This document shows, in pieces, positions 10,740-21,560 of a stretch of DNA of 64,000 nucleotides. This DNA is from Corythucha ciliata (lineage: Eukaryota > Arthropoda > Insecta > Hemiptera > Tingidae): assembly GCA_038030265.1 (NCBI GenBank), contig CM075941.1:52739952-52803951 (forward strand). The letters run 5' to 3'. The notes under the pieces are model-generated. The model was given only the letters and a program-made list of their open reading frames with translations. It was not told the origin of the DNA and did not search any database. The position numbers and the translations under genes were made by a program. The first letter of the stretch is position 1. Every line of letters begins with the position of its first letter.

Positions 10740-11589
10740 ACGCCTTGTGACCCGGCACCCACATCAAAGTAAGGCTGTTTGCCGTTGCCACAGGCCTGAG
10801 GGCTTCAAGACATCCCCAAACTAGCTTCGAATTCACGACACTTGAGCCTAGGGCTTTAAGAGCCGCCTGGCTGTCAGACAGGATGAAGATCTTCGCTTTC
10901 TGAAGACCCCTCTCACTAATCTTTCGCGCACAGGACTCCCAATGCAGAAGCCTGGGGCCAAAGACACCAATGCCAGCACCCCCATCCTTCACAGATCCAT
11001 CAGTATACCATACTTGCGTGCCGGGCTTAAACCTCGGCAAACCCTTATCCCAAAGGTCGCGGTTACCTATATCGACCTTAAAGGATTTTTCAAAATCCAT
11101 CCTCACATGCATGAGATCCGTAACGACTTCAGCCGCCTCACTACATGCAACTTCCTCCATAACACGCAAGTGCCCAACCTGGACACTCCGCTTCACGTGC
11201 TCCGCCCGCAGTAGTCTTACCGCCGCTATATACGCGGTCGCCTGCACATGAAAGTGCAGGGGAGGCATGTCCAGTAACACCTCCATGGCCGCCGTCGGGC
11301 ACGAATGCATAGCACCCGTTACTCCAAGACAGGCCTGGCGCTGCAACTTACTCAGCAAGGCCTGGACTGTCCCTTGTTTCGTCTTCTGCCACCATAGGAG
11401 TGAGCCATAGGTGACGATAGGCCACAACACCATTTTTGACTTTAGACCCCATGTTTTGCCAAACATTTTCCGACCAGCCCACAATGCGAACGTGGCCTTA
11501 TTCAGCACCCTCTTGATATGCGAGGTCCATTTGAGCCCCTGATCCAGGGTAACTCCAAGGTACTTGACTTCTTTTCCTATTTTCAACAC
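10600..11589 (-). pseudogene. LINE RT thumb and RNase H domain
   Basis: A 329-residue open segment. The RT thumb begins with KEVKYLGVTLDQGLKWTSH and continues with WPIVTYGSLLWW. RNase H follows: VWYTDGSVKDGG (first catalytic Asp), ILSDSQAALKAL (Asp) and WVPGHKAFEGNEMAD (His/Asp). The expected Glu helix between strands is shortened, since ISERGLQKAKIF follows directly. That may reflect an in-frame deletion and would disable RNase H. A frameshift near 10610-10700 moves the remainder to another frame. Confidence 0.85.
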
Positions 11590-11679
11590 TTCTCCATTCA
11601 GTCGAACTACCTTTAATGCCAGCTTTCTCCGCCTGGTAAACGCAACAAGGGTGGTCTTCTCAGGGTTAACCCTGAGACC

Positions 11680-12741
11680 TTACCTGCTGCACCATCGCTG
11701 CACTATGTTAAGGGCACCCTGCATCCTACTGGATATGGTATCATCAAATTTGCCCCTCACTAGAATCGCAAGGTCATCCGCGTAACCAACTACCTCATAA
11801 CCCTGCTCTTTTAGGATAACGAGAAGCTCGTCCACCACGAGCAACCAGAGCAAAGGAGAGAGCACCCCCCCCCCCCATGGGGACTTCCCTTGAGGGCAAC
11901 ACGGAAACAGTCTCCCCTCCCAGCTCCGAAGTCACGACGCGGCATTCCAGCATCCCCTTGATCCATTTCACTGAAGATGGATCAACACCTCTGCTCCTTA
12001 CTGCAGCCTCCATAAAGTCATAGGTGGTGTTATCAAAAGCACCACCTTTGTCCAGGAAGCAGCCCAGCGCAGTTTCTTTCGCCTCCAGAGATTTTTCAAC
12101 CTTACCCGCAGTTCGTTTAGCGCGGTCTCAGTAGACTTGCCCGCCTGGTAGGCATGCTGCCCCCTCTGGATTGGTTTAATTTTAAGGCAACCGTCCTTGA
12201 TATCCAGGCCAATTACATTTTCCATTGTTTTAAGAAGGAAGGACGTGAGGCTTATGGGTCGTTATGCCTTTGCCTGGGCCGAGGAGTTTGCTCCCGACTT
12301 AGGAATGAACACAACCCTGACCTCCCTCCATGCCTTCGGTATATACGATAATGCATAACTCGCCCTAAATATCCTTCTGGGGCGTGGCTCCAGGACCTCC
12401 AGGCCACGCTGTAGCATGACTGGGAATATCCCGTCCGGCCCAGGGGATTTATAGGTCTTAAATGAGCCGATAACCCATTTAAGTTTCGCGGGCGTAAACA
12501 ATTTCCCCGATGCGCTCCATATTGCATTATTTGCTGACTGGCAGTCAGCCACCACTTCGCCCTGAACATCTGAGGCCCCTGCATCCCTAGAATCAGGAAA
12601 ATGACTACGCAGGAGGACCTCCAGGGTCTCTTTAGCGCTCTCAGTATACGCCCCATCTGCCTTTTTTATTAGACCAATTTGGCCCGGGCTCTCTTTGGAC
12701 AGGACCCTCTGCAGCCTGCCCATAACGGACACATTCTCCAT
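11680..12741 (-). pseudogene. LINE reverse transcriptase, frameshifted
   Basis: RT in at least three frames. 12262-12741 holds the N-terminal part (RLQRVLSK, TYKSPGPDGIFPVMLQ, WREVRVVFIPKSG). 11998-12225 holds QHAYQAGKSTETALNEL. 11795-12013 covers the palm region before the G-run. 11680-11865 carries the catalytic box VGYADDLAILVRG. A C-run at 11866-11875 coincides with one frame break, so homopolymer length change is a likely cause. Not translatable as one protein. Confidence 0.85.
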
Positions 12742-12774
12742 CCCCTCACAGAAGGTCCTTCACGTGGTCCGCTA

Positions 12775-12825
12775 AGTGGGAGGCTTATAGGCACTCCCTC
12801 ACGGAGTATCTATAAGCCTCCCACT
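12775..12825. repeat. Short hairpin inside LINE
   Basis: AGTGGGAGGCTTATAG at 12775-12790 is followed after 19 bases by its exact complement at 12810-12825, with a further outer CACGTGG/CCACGTG pair. It replaces the normal endonuclease-RT junction of the LINE. Confidence 0.8.
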
Positions 12826-13195
12826 CCCCACGTGAACTGGCCCTATTGTACAGCCTCCTCGTTTCTCTTCTGAGCATCTCCAGCTCATTCTTCCACCAAG
12901 GGACTTCCCTGTTCCCCTTCTTCACCTTAACAGGACAGCTTTCCTCATACGCACTGAGGACCGCTGAATTGATCGCCTCCACCGCCCTATCAAGGTCGGC
13001 TTGGCACTGAATGTCAAGATCCATCGCAGACAATTCCTGTTCAAGATGCCCCTTAAAGACCTCCCAATCCGCGTTTTTGGGATTCCGGTACGCTGTACTT
13101 CTAACCCTAGGAAACTCGACCTCAAACGAGATCAGCCTATGGTCAGACATTGATGTTTCTGACATGACTTTCCAATCTCTGACACTATTGGCCAA
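12785..13195 (-). pseudogene. LINE endonuclease C-terminus
   Basis: The 3' part of an AP-type endonuclease and the linker to RT. MSDHRLISFEV carries the S-D-H catalytic signature, and VPWWKNELEMLR with RRLYNRAS is the usual linker of this LINE group. The frame stops at a small inverted repeat (12775-12825) that replaces the expected junction with RT. The element's 5' truncation removed the rest of the endonuclease. Confidence 0.85.
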
Positions 13196-13206
13196 AAACT
13201 GGCTGG

Positions 13207-13219
13207 CCTCTGACTCCTT
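13207..13219. repeat. LINE target-site duplication, copy 2
   Basis: The second copy of CCTCTGACTCCTT, at the 5'-truncated end of the LINE. Confidence 0.9.
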
Positions 13220-13571
13220 AGCCCCTAAATAAACTAGAAGCTTAATTTTACGTAGGTACCTAGTGATTTTATCAATTTTAGTCGCGTGAATAAGCGTTTT
13301 TTCTCATTTTTAGCGTTCTTCTAAACATTTAGCCGCCATGCTGTCCCCAGAGTCATGGGCGTAGCCAGAGTGGCGCAGGGGTAGGAAGCTGCCCTCCCCT
13401 AGTCACGAAAGCTAGTTTCGTGGTTTTTGCGCCCTAAAATACCATTTTTGCATATCTGACTGAACTAAAAAACTTTTTCGGATTTTGTTTCTCTGAAAAA
13501 AACACCTGACTTCCCCAGCTTAGTGGTAAAATTGCCAGTTTGTCGTGGCCAAAATCAGAGTCTTAGAACCT
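13220..13571. repeat. Left inverted arm, middle segment
   Basis: Reverse-complement match to about 62574-62924. Both copies share the words GTAGCCAGAGTGG-like, CCTAGTCACGAAAGCTAG and AAGCTTAATTTTACG. Homology stops at TCTTAGAACC (13561-13570), exactly where the right arm carries the A-tail of the plus-strand LINE. Confidence 0.85.
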
Positions 13572-13859
13572 ACTAAAATCTCCATTTATGTGATAAAATC
13601 GCCATTTTTGCGCTAAAGGGCCGAGTAGACAATGTCCGTTCAAACGTTTTTGTATGCAAAATGCTAAATTATGACAAGGGTTAAGCTCGCTCAGCTTGAA
13701 GATAGATGGAACTTTAAACCCATCCAAAGCAATTCAGAGGCTTAGAGCTAGGTGGGCGAGGTGGCAAAGGTACCTTTTCGCCCCCCCCCCCCAATATTTT
13801 CACCTGATTTTCAACAATATCGTCCAACAAAGGGTGATGTACTATGGTATAGCGATGAG

Positions 13860-15110
13860 TAATGGAATTTTCTTGATTTAAACCGTGAATTAGCGCTTTT
13901 TTGCATATCATCCACGAAGAAGCGATTTTTCTCTATTCAAGCAAGCCGCGAATTAGCACTTTTTCTCAATTTCATCCATAAATTAGCGAATTGGTGCCGA
14001 CTTCTCTCAAATTTTTCGCATAATTGGCACTAGAAGCCGATAAATTGGCATGTTTTCAATTTTAGCCTCCAGCCAGTGTGAGCAGTGGGGCAGTGTTCGC
14101 ATTTAAGCCGTGAATTTGTGCATATTCCCGATTAGCGATTTAGCTATTTTTGTCTTTCAAGTAGCAATTTTGCGCATTTCCTCTATTTTAGTCGCAAAGA
14201 AGCCGTGAATCAGCATTTTACTCAATTTAGTAGCGGAGAATGAGCACTTTTCCCATAAATTAGCTGTTTTTCTCAAGTTCATTGGTGGATTACTAATTTT
14301 TTCTCCATTTTAGCTTTTCATCATCGATTTTTATCAGTTTCATAAGTGCATCAGTGTATTTTCTCAGTATTAGACGCGAAGTACAGTGTTTTTATCCCGT
14401 GAATTAGAGACTTTTCCTAATTGTAGCCTTTAATTAAGATTGTTTTCAGTTTTATCTGTGAAATAACGCTTTTTCCAAAAGCCGCAAAATGCCGTTTTTG
14501 TCCTCTGAATTAACGATTTTTCTTTATATTATCCGTGAATTAGCGTTTTGTCTCAATTTTAACTGCAATGTCGCGTTTTTACCCCTCAAATTATCGACTT
14601 CTCAAGTTTTACAATTCTAGCAGAGAATAGCGACTTTTCTCTTCTCTATTTTAGTCGCTAACTTGGCTTCAGAAGCCGCAATTGGCTTTGAATTTCTTCA
14701 AATTCAGTGTTTTTCTAAATTTGAGCTTTGAATTAGCACATTTTCGCGATTTTATCCGCGAGTTGGAGTTTTTTTTTTTAATTTCCATTTAGCCACGATT
14801 TAGCGCTTTTATCCCGTGAATTAGGGACTTTTCTTAATTTCAGCCATAAATTAGCACTTTTCCTCAGATTAATCAGTGAAATAAAGCCTTTCCTCAATTT
14901 TATCCATGAATTGGCGTTTTATCCCGTGAAATAGTGACGTCGTATCTCAATTTTTTTGTCTAATTTAGCGTTGTTTAGGTGTGGGCTAATTTTACCCGTC
15001 AGCTAGCGTTTTTATTGCACAAATTAGCCGTTTTTCTTCATTTTAGCCCCAAATTAGCCATTTTCTCAATGTTAACCGCAGTGGCCAGTCAAACTCCTTA
15101 AATTAGGGAT
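13860..15110. repeat. Degenerate type 1 repeat array
   Basis: About 1.25 kb of diverged 30-40-bp units (GAATTAGCG...TTTTTCTCAATTTTAGCC and variants). No coding frame. Not present in the other arm. Confidence 0.75.
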
Positions 15111-15545
15111 ATTAATTAACAGGAAAAACGAAGTACTGAACATGGTCTTATATGCAACAGATTTTATGTAGCTGAATACAAAAATGATCGGCTGCTGGCG
15201 TCTGCCAGGGGCTTTTGCCCTCAGTGACGAATGAAACTGCGCAAAGGGAAATAAGTCAACCTGAAGATCATAGTCCTGAAATTAGTCTCATTCGAAAGGT
15301 TTTATGGAGCTGACTACGAATATGATCGTTTGCCGCCGGCTGCCTGGGGCATTTGCTCTCTGTGGCTCGTCAAACTCAATAAATTTGGGACCAGTTTCAG
15401 GACTATGTTCGTCCGGTTAGTTAATTTCCCTTTGTCGCAGTTTGACCAGTCTCGGAGGGCAAATGCACCTGGCAGACGATAATATTCGTTATAAGCTCCA
15501 TTAAACCTTTCGAATGAGACCCGTTTCAGGACTATTGGCGATTGT
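15110..15545. repeat. Dispersed inverted-repeat family, copy 1
   Basis: Two oppositely oriented halves. Each contains GGGCAAATGC or GGCATTTGC, a CAGACG or GCCGGC stretch, an ATTCGAAAGGTTT or AACCTTTCGAAT step and a TTTCAGGACTAT word. A related copy lies at 29845-30240. No coding capacity is seen. Confidence 0.6.
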
Positions 15546-15585
15546 AGCTATCACTAGCGGCGCTAGTGTCATATGATAATGAAAC

Positions 15586-15594
15586 CGGTACTCC
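15586..15594. repeat. 9-bp target-site duplication, left
   Basis: CGGTACTCC immediately before the element; the identical nine bases follow it at 15873-15881. Confidence 0.85.
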
Positions 15595-15872
15595 CAAGGT
15601 GACTAAATTTTCTATAGGTGCCGCAGATCACTGTCCTTCACCTACGTCACGAGCAGTCCCAACCGCCATTGCGCTGGACCCAGTACATTATTAATTGTTA
15701 TTGGGTTGTGATTTTTGAGAATTCATAAACTTTAATTTCAAAATTAACTTGCTCTGCTGCTCTAGAGTGAGCAATCGGGAGCAAAGGACTGCTGGTGACG
15801 TCAGTCTCTACCCCTCCTGTCCGATGGGCAGGGGGAAATCTGCGGCACCTATACTAAAGTTTAGTCACCTTG
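15595..15872. mobile_element. MULE-like MITE, 278 bp
   Basis: The ends are inverted: CAAGGTGACTAAA at the left and TTTAGTCACCTTG at the right. The similarity continues inward through TATAGGTGCCGCAGA, for about 37 bp of terminal repeat. A perfect 9-bp duplication CGGTACTCC flanks it, the size typical of Mutator-like elements. It has no coding frame, so it depends on a transposase elsewhere. Confidence 0.8.
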
Positions 15873-15881
15873 CGGTACTCC

Positions 15882-16540
15882 CTACATAATGTTAAATGAT
15901 AACAAGTTTTGGGTTTTTTTAAAGTGTTTTTTCGTGGCCAACATCCGTAACATTATGTGAAAAAAGTAGCCAGTTGGCCTAAAGTGACGAAGTGAGTTAC
16001 AAATCGGCTGTTTTTATTGAACTCCTCCTGTCAGGCTTCTTCTCATGGTAACTTTCATTCCAGCACCATGATCATTTTTGTCAGCACTCAACACTATCTG
16101 CGTCATGTGTGCAAGTTTGCTTGCGGGTGATCAATTTGCTCGCTAAATGACTGATTCAGGTTGTGTGAATTTATTGACGGCTGTGTTCGGCCATTGATTT
16201 TCGAAACTCAGGCCCTGGGTGGTGTTTGGCTATGTTCATTCCTCTATCTGCGTCTCCCAAGGGCGTCAGTTCAGGACTAGCATTCCAGAGGTTACGTGTT
16301 CAAATCCAGCCGGGGAGCCCATTTTTTTCTCGAAGCTCGAATTGTGTTAGGCTTAGCCTTCTCAAGTCGTCCGGGTAACATCAGTTAATTAATTTACCTC
16401 TTTAATTAAAATACCGGCGACAGAATTCCTCGTGTCTACCTTACTGCAGAATTGGTCGTTAGTCGGCAATCTTGTACAACTGTGCTGCTTGGGATGTGGT
16501 CGACCCGAGCCTGAATCGCAATTTTCGCGATTAAATCGCC
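15882..16540. other. Non-coding spacer
   Basis: No reading frame or repeat structure that I can support. It lies between the MULE-like MITE and the type 2 repeat array. Confidence 0.4.
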
Positions 16541-17420
16541 ATTCAGATTCGAGATAAACCCAACAAATTTATTTTCAAGGTGAAATCGCCAGTTTTGCTA
16601 TTCAAACAATCAGTTTTAGGATAAAATAACCAGTTTTTGTAGAGATATCATCGGAAGAACACTTCAGGTTTGAAGTATCTTCAGTTAAGTGGTAAACTAA
16701 CCCATTTCGGGGGTACAATATTCATTTTTGAGGTTAAACAGTCAAGTTTGGATTTGAGGTAAAATCAGTTTTGTAGTGACCGACTTCAGTTATGGGGCAA
16801 CGCGTCAGCTTTGGCGTGAAATCATCTGTTTTGGTATAAAATCGCCGGTTTTCCAGGCAGAGTCGTCCTTATTGGACTAAAATCAACCGTTTTGGGGAAA
16901 ACTTTATAGTTAAATGCGTGACATTGTCAGTTTACGAGTAAAATATTTAATTTGGGGTTAGGGGGTTGGGGTGAATCGTCGTTTTGGGTGTGAAATATTC
17001 AAATTTTAAATGGAACAGAAAAATTTAATTTTAGATAAAAATCGCCTGTTTTGTGGTGACATCCAGTTGGGGTTGTGCGGAGTTAACACGTGAGCGAAAA
17101 ATCGTACGGATTTCGAGTCAAATCGCCAATTGAGGGATAAAATCGGCGGTTTTTAATGCAGAGTGGTCTGTTTTGGTAGGATCATTCGTTTTTCATCAGT
17201 TTGGGTTAAGACCGGCCAGTTTTAGGGTAAAGCCTTGGCTTTTGAAATCGCCAGTTGTGTTGTGTAATCTTTAGTTTAGGGGTAACACTTCGGCTTGGGC
17301 GTGAAATCGTCAGTTTTGAAGTAAAATATTCAGTTGTAGAGTGAAATCTTCAGTTTTGGGTTAAAAAACGTTAGTTTGGAGTTACAAATCGTTAGTTTTG
17401 TGTTAAGAAATGTTTCTGTC
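16540..17420. repeat. Degenerate ~25-35-bp repeat array (type 2)
   Basis: A second, distinct low-identity array made of units like GGGTAAAATCGCCAGTTTTGG and variants (GTGAAATCGTCAGTTTTG, AAAATCGCCGGTTTTC). Isolated units of the same kind occur at 13440-13620. The units are all in one orientation here. No frame stays open. Confidence 0.7.
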
Positions 17421-18248
17421 CAGTCGGACACCCATCAGTATTTGAGTGCCAAGCCTTTCCTATACAAGTATCGATTTCCGAAGAAAATATTGCCAGTTTT
17501 TTGACAGGAATAGAAGGCTAACCGATAGTTTTCTTCAAGGAGATGTTATTTTTTGATGGAATACGACCCTTTTTGTTGTAAAAATTCACTTTCCGGGGAA
17601 GAATTTAACGATTTATTGCGTCTATTTTCAGATTTAATGAATTATAGCAGTTCTTTTGCTAGGGGTCTCTATAGAACATTCGACAACTTCTGCCCACCCC
17701 AATGGAACAAGGGCTGGCTGTACGCCGTTGTCCTAAACCGCGAGTATTTGGGTTTAGCCCACTCGAAAAGCCAATTTGGTGGGTCCGCCTTCTTCGAGAA
17801 AAAAAATTCCACGGAGTTGGCCCACTCAAAAAAGCCATCTCAATCAAACATTTAGCTGTGTTGACCCATTCAAAATTTGCAGTTTTGAGCGTTCGGTTTT
17901 TGAGAGAGAGGCTCGCGTGTTTTTCAAAAAGCGAAACTGTCGCTAGTGATCGGAGGAGGCAAGGAGGGGCCGCTATTTTCGCTATTTTGTTAACTATTTT
18001 GCCATATAAGTTTGCGTTTTATCTCAATTTCCACCCGCACAATTATTTTCAGTTTCTCTGAATTTTTGCGGGTTTTTGCTTTTGTGCCTTTTCTCGGTTT
18101 TTAGCTGCTGGAGCTTTTCTTGTTTTCAGCCGTGAATTTTTGTCCGGGAGCCCACCGTATGAAATATCCTCATCATCATCATCATCAGATCATTTGATCG
18201 TGTCTGGCGCCTGCGCAGGACGTGTTTTTTATGGTCTTGGAGATTCGA
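17421..18248. other. Diverged repeat-like spacer
   Basis: Holds a few words of a third degenerate family (CCCACTCGAAAAGCCAATTT-like at 17758-17850, related to 20850-20900 and 41290-41420) and an (ATC)n run at 18166-18187. No gene recognised. Confidence 0.4.
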
Positions 18249-18637
18249 CACTTCTGAGGTCGCCAGACATTTTGCATGGGACAGAGCTAGCTGTTGGCAA
18301 ACACACGTTTGGGCTGCTTGAAAACGGCTGGCAAGTGTAAAAATTGTTTCGCAGACAATAAACTAGAAAACCAACATCGCCTTCCAATTTCGAATGAAGC
18401 CTTGACTACTAGTAAGCTTCCCACGTTTTTTAAAGTTCGCTCATGGCGCTACCTAGTACCTACAATCAAATTGGGTGGCGTTGTTATAGTTTCGTAACGT
18501 ATTGGTCGTGGGAAACGACTTTTTACTCTCGCCAGTCGTTTTCAAACCCCCCTAAGGTATGTTTGCCAACAGAGCTAGCTCCGCTGTGAGCACCTGTCCC
18601 AAGGTAAATGTCTGGCGATCTCATCAGAAGTGCATAG
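18249..18637. mobile_element. Foldback element at arm breakpoint
   Basis: About 100 bases at each end are imperfect inverted copies. CACTTCTGAGGTCGCCAGAC with GAGCTAGCTGTTGGCAAAC at the left is matched by GTTTGCCAACAGAGCTAGC and GATCTCATCAGAAGTGC at the right. There is no coding frame. Its right end coincides with the point where homology with the right arm begins (word GCGCTATGC), so it is probably a left-arm-specific insertion. Confidence 0.65.
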
Positions 18638-19879
18638 CGCGAATCAGTGTTTTTTTTTTGTCCATTTTGGTTATAAAGTTGCATCTATAACCCGCGAATG
18701 ATATCATTTTCTCTCATATTTCTCGGTGAATTAGCACTTTTTCGCAATTTTAGCCCCGTATAATAGATGAGCACGATGTGGGCTAAAAAATTGGACAAAT
18801 TCTCTCTGTAGAAAGGGGGTTTTTTTTTTTTTGGTCCAGCCGATGAGTGGGTTCCTCCCCTGACCGGGCTGGCCGGCTCCATCTGACACACTGGCTAGCG
18901 ACGCCATTGCGCGAGATTGTTTTATTTGATGAGCCAACATCACCGAATTGCGGCCTTTGAAAGAGCCATGTACCTAATATTAGAACACCTCCCACGCACC
19001 ACAAACAGTTCTTGAGTCGATTTTCTCAACTTCCAAACTGGGCCAGCGAGGCCTGCCTGTGCGGAGGCTCTTCGTTTGCACTCCAGGCCAGGCGAAAACT
19101 GTAGGATTTACTAGGTAAAATCTTGAAATGTCCCCTCCACCCGACCGCTCTTCCATGAAGCTTAGAGGGCGCCTTCTCGGGTACGAAATTGTTTTTAGTA
19201 ATACGAAAAAAAGCGTAACGTTCTAGTTTATTCTCAATTATTTATGTGTATAGATGTGAAAAAAAAAGAGTTTCTCTAGGCCTTATGGCTATCCCTTCGA
19301 ATTAACCGTTACAATGATCACTTTACCTTAAGGCATTTTATTATAATGAGATGAAAAACAGAGTCCACGGCGGTCTCTTTTCAACTTGGAACTATCTCCT
19401 TTTTTCCATTTTCTGCCCCAAGATAACTTTCTGCAAACACTTAACGGTGTATTTGAAATAAAACGACTATAAGCTAACAGCAAAACAGTAACTCCGACTC
19501 GGTGGCCACCGGGGGTGGTGCTGGTGGCGGTGGTGGTGTGAGGGGGGGGGGGTATTAAATACTTGTCCCTAAAAATACAACTCTCGGAGACCAACCATCC
19601 GGAAAATCGAGGGGATTTCTCCTTTGGTTCCCCCTCCACCACTTACCCTCTCAAATTCAGCCTCGTAGTTTTTCATATTTTACGAGGCAGGATTAGATTG
19701 TATTAGGAAGTTTTTTCTTTTGAGACATTTTCAAAGCCTAATCCCGTTTTTTTTTTGTTATTTTTATAATATTCCTAAAGGATAGTTTTACATAATAGCA
19801 AATTAAGCGAAAACAACCTTCGGGACGTCAAACAATAGACAATAGACAATTTTTTTCATGTTTATATCGGTGTCTCTAA

Positions 19880-20173
19880 ATGAAGCGCGACGTTAAGCCT
19901 ATGGTTGATAGGAGGCGGGATGAGAGTATGGAATCGATTAATTCTGGTTGTTTTTATAAGGAGAATAATTACTCATTCACCGCAGTCAAAAGCTTAATTA
20001 GGAAGAGTTTACGGCGGTTACAGACATGTGATCGAGCGATTTCTTTGAACGAGGCAACGCGCTCCGTTTTCAATTCATTAAAACTCGATCATCCTTTCTT
20101 GATTAGGATGAGACGTGAAGAGGAGGGGTGTGTGCGAATAAGTCATGTTTCAGTGGGGGGGGGAGAAGGGTGA
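19880..20173 (+). other. Uncharacterised frame shared by both arms
   Basis: A 97-residue frame (starting MKRDVKPMVDRRRDESM) that matches no family I know. The counterpart on the other arm (minus strand, 56906-57262) agrees over the first 91 residues except one V/I change. Downstream the two diverge because a G-run differs in length. The agreement follows from recent duplication or allelism of the whole arm and is not by itself evidence of coding. Confidence 0.2.
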
Positions 20174-20935
20174 AGACCCGCATGTGTGTGCGAAACGGCC
20201 TGAGAAGTATTCATTCCTCTTTTTTTTTATAATTAATATTTTTTCTTTTAAAGTAAGTAATTGAACACGAGAAAAAATGACGGGCTCTGCACTGTCGGAT
20301 CGGCTCGTAAGTGGGCTTCATTACGTGATTTAAAGATAAAAAGACGTATATTCACTTTAAAGAAATATAAGGCGCTGTCATGTTCTTTAGGGGCTCAATG
20401 TAGCAATGTAGAAAGACGAGAGGGAGGGGGGATCGAACGATAATTTTCAAGATCTGACATCCCCGTCTCTTGAACACCTCTCCCCTCCAAAACCCCTCAC
20501 CCATTGGTAGGATTCAAGAAACGGAAAAATCCGTAATGGAATTGTGGCGCACGTTCCGGGTCTTGGGAGATCCGCGTGAAAATGTAAAAATCACACGCGG
20601 CCCTTTTATTGATGCAAACGTGTACGAAAGAGGGCGAATTGTTTCCTCTATGTAGCGAACCCAATTTGATTGTCGACTTCACTGCCGCAGGACGTTATTT
20701 ACTGTGCCGTACCGCGGGATTCACGTGAAGAGGTGTTGACAAAGCAGACCCACAGGAGCTCTGAGGGACGGGACGGGATGAGGCAGCGTCCTCGCAGTTT
20801 TGGTCCTTTTCAGTTCACACAAATTGTGTCGATTTAGCACTCACCGATTTTGCTCGCTCAAAAAGCCAATTTCGCGACGTTAACCCACGACAATTTCGCA
20901 GGGTTCCCTCATTTTAAAAAAGTAGTTTCTCGGGT

Positions 20936-21208
20936 AGGTATAGTTTCTTTATGGAGTTTTCCATTTCCATAAAATTCAGCTCTGGAGTTAGTTCTCTGAA
21001 CTATATCAAAAGGAAACGGATTATAAGGGTTGAAATGCTCGGCTCCAGAGCTAACTTTTATGCAAATGGAAAACGCTACTTAAAAATTCAATTCGGTGGT
21101 TTAGAGACTTTTGAAGACAACATTTTGCGGATTTATCAATAATTACAGAAACCCAAGTTTGCGAGTTTTGACCACTCATAAAGCCAATTTCAAGTCAGAA
21201 ACCAATTT
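20936..21208. other. ~270-bp insertion unique to left arm
   Basis: Left and right arms agree up to CTCGGG and again from AGCGGGATGGCTCCC, with these bases present only on the left. The piece contains inverted words (GGAGTTTTCCATTTCC near 20953 and ATGGAAAAC near 21065; GCTCTGGAG and CTCCAGAGC), suggesting a small inverted-repeat element. Confidence 0.6.
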
Positions 21209-21229
21209 AGCGGGATGGCTCCCTTGATA

Positions 21230-21560
21230 AGGTAACTTCACGGATTATACAAGCAAAAAATTGAGAAAAACTCGCGGCTGAAATTAAGAAAAATGTCTGA
21301 TTCCCCGACAAAATTGAGAAAAAACGCTGATTCGCTTATTTGCAGATGTAAATGAGAAAAATAACAGATTAGCCGCTTTTTAAAGACGCTTATTTTCGCG
21401 GCTCAAAATTTTAAAAACGCTAATTTGCCGCTAAAAATCGCTAGTTTGCTGCTAAAATTGAGGTAAACGCTAATTAGTGGCTAAAATTAAGAAAAAATTG
21501 CTAACTTACGCGCTAAAAACGCTACTTCGCAACTAAAATTGAGAAGTTGAGAACGGCACA
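21230..21560. repeat. Type 1 repeat array, reverse orientation
   Basis: Units such as GCTAAAATTGAGAAAAACGCTAATTCGC, shortened here to words GCTAAAATTGAG and ACGCTAATT. These are the reverse complement of the array at 2840-3369. Matched in the right arm at 55845-56160. Confidence 0.75.

Larger units (their letters stand above)
10122..13206 (-). mobile_element. 5'-truncated LINE with RNase H (LOA/I-like)
   Basis: Minus-strand non-LTR retrotransposon with its A-tail (T-run) at 10122-10130 and a 13-bp target duplication on both sides. It keeps the end of the endonuclease, the RT, an RNase H domain and a cysteine-rich C-terminus, all broken by frameshifts. ORF1 and most of the endonuclease are missing by 5' truncation. 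The RNase H and the DIEGAFDN/YADD-type RT place it in the R1/LOA/I group; the clade is uncertain. The inverted arm lacks it, so it inserted after the arms separated. Confidence 0.9.

Noticed and set aside
16540..17420. CRISPR array
   Set aside because: Units are diverged and unevenly spaced, there are no constant repeats with unique spacers, and the genome is eukaryotic.
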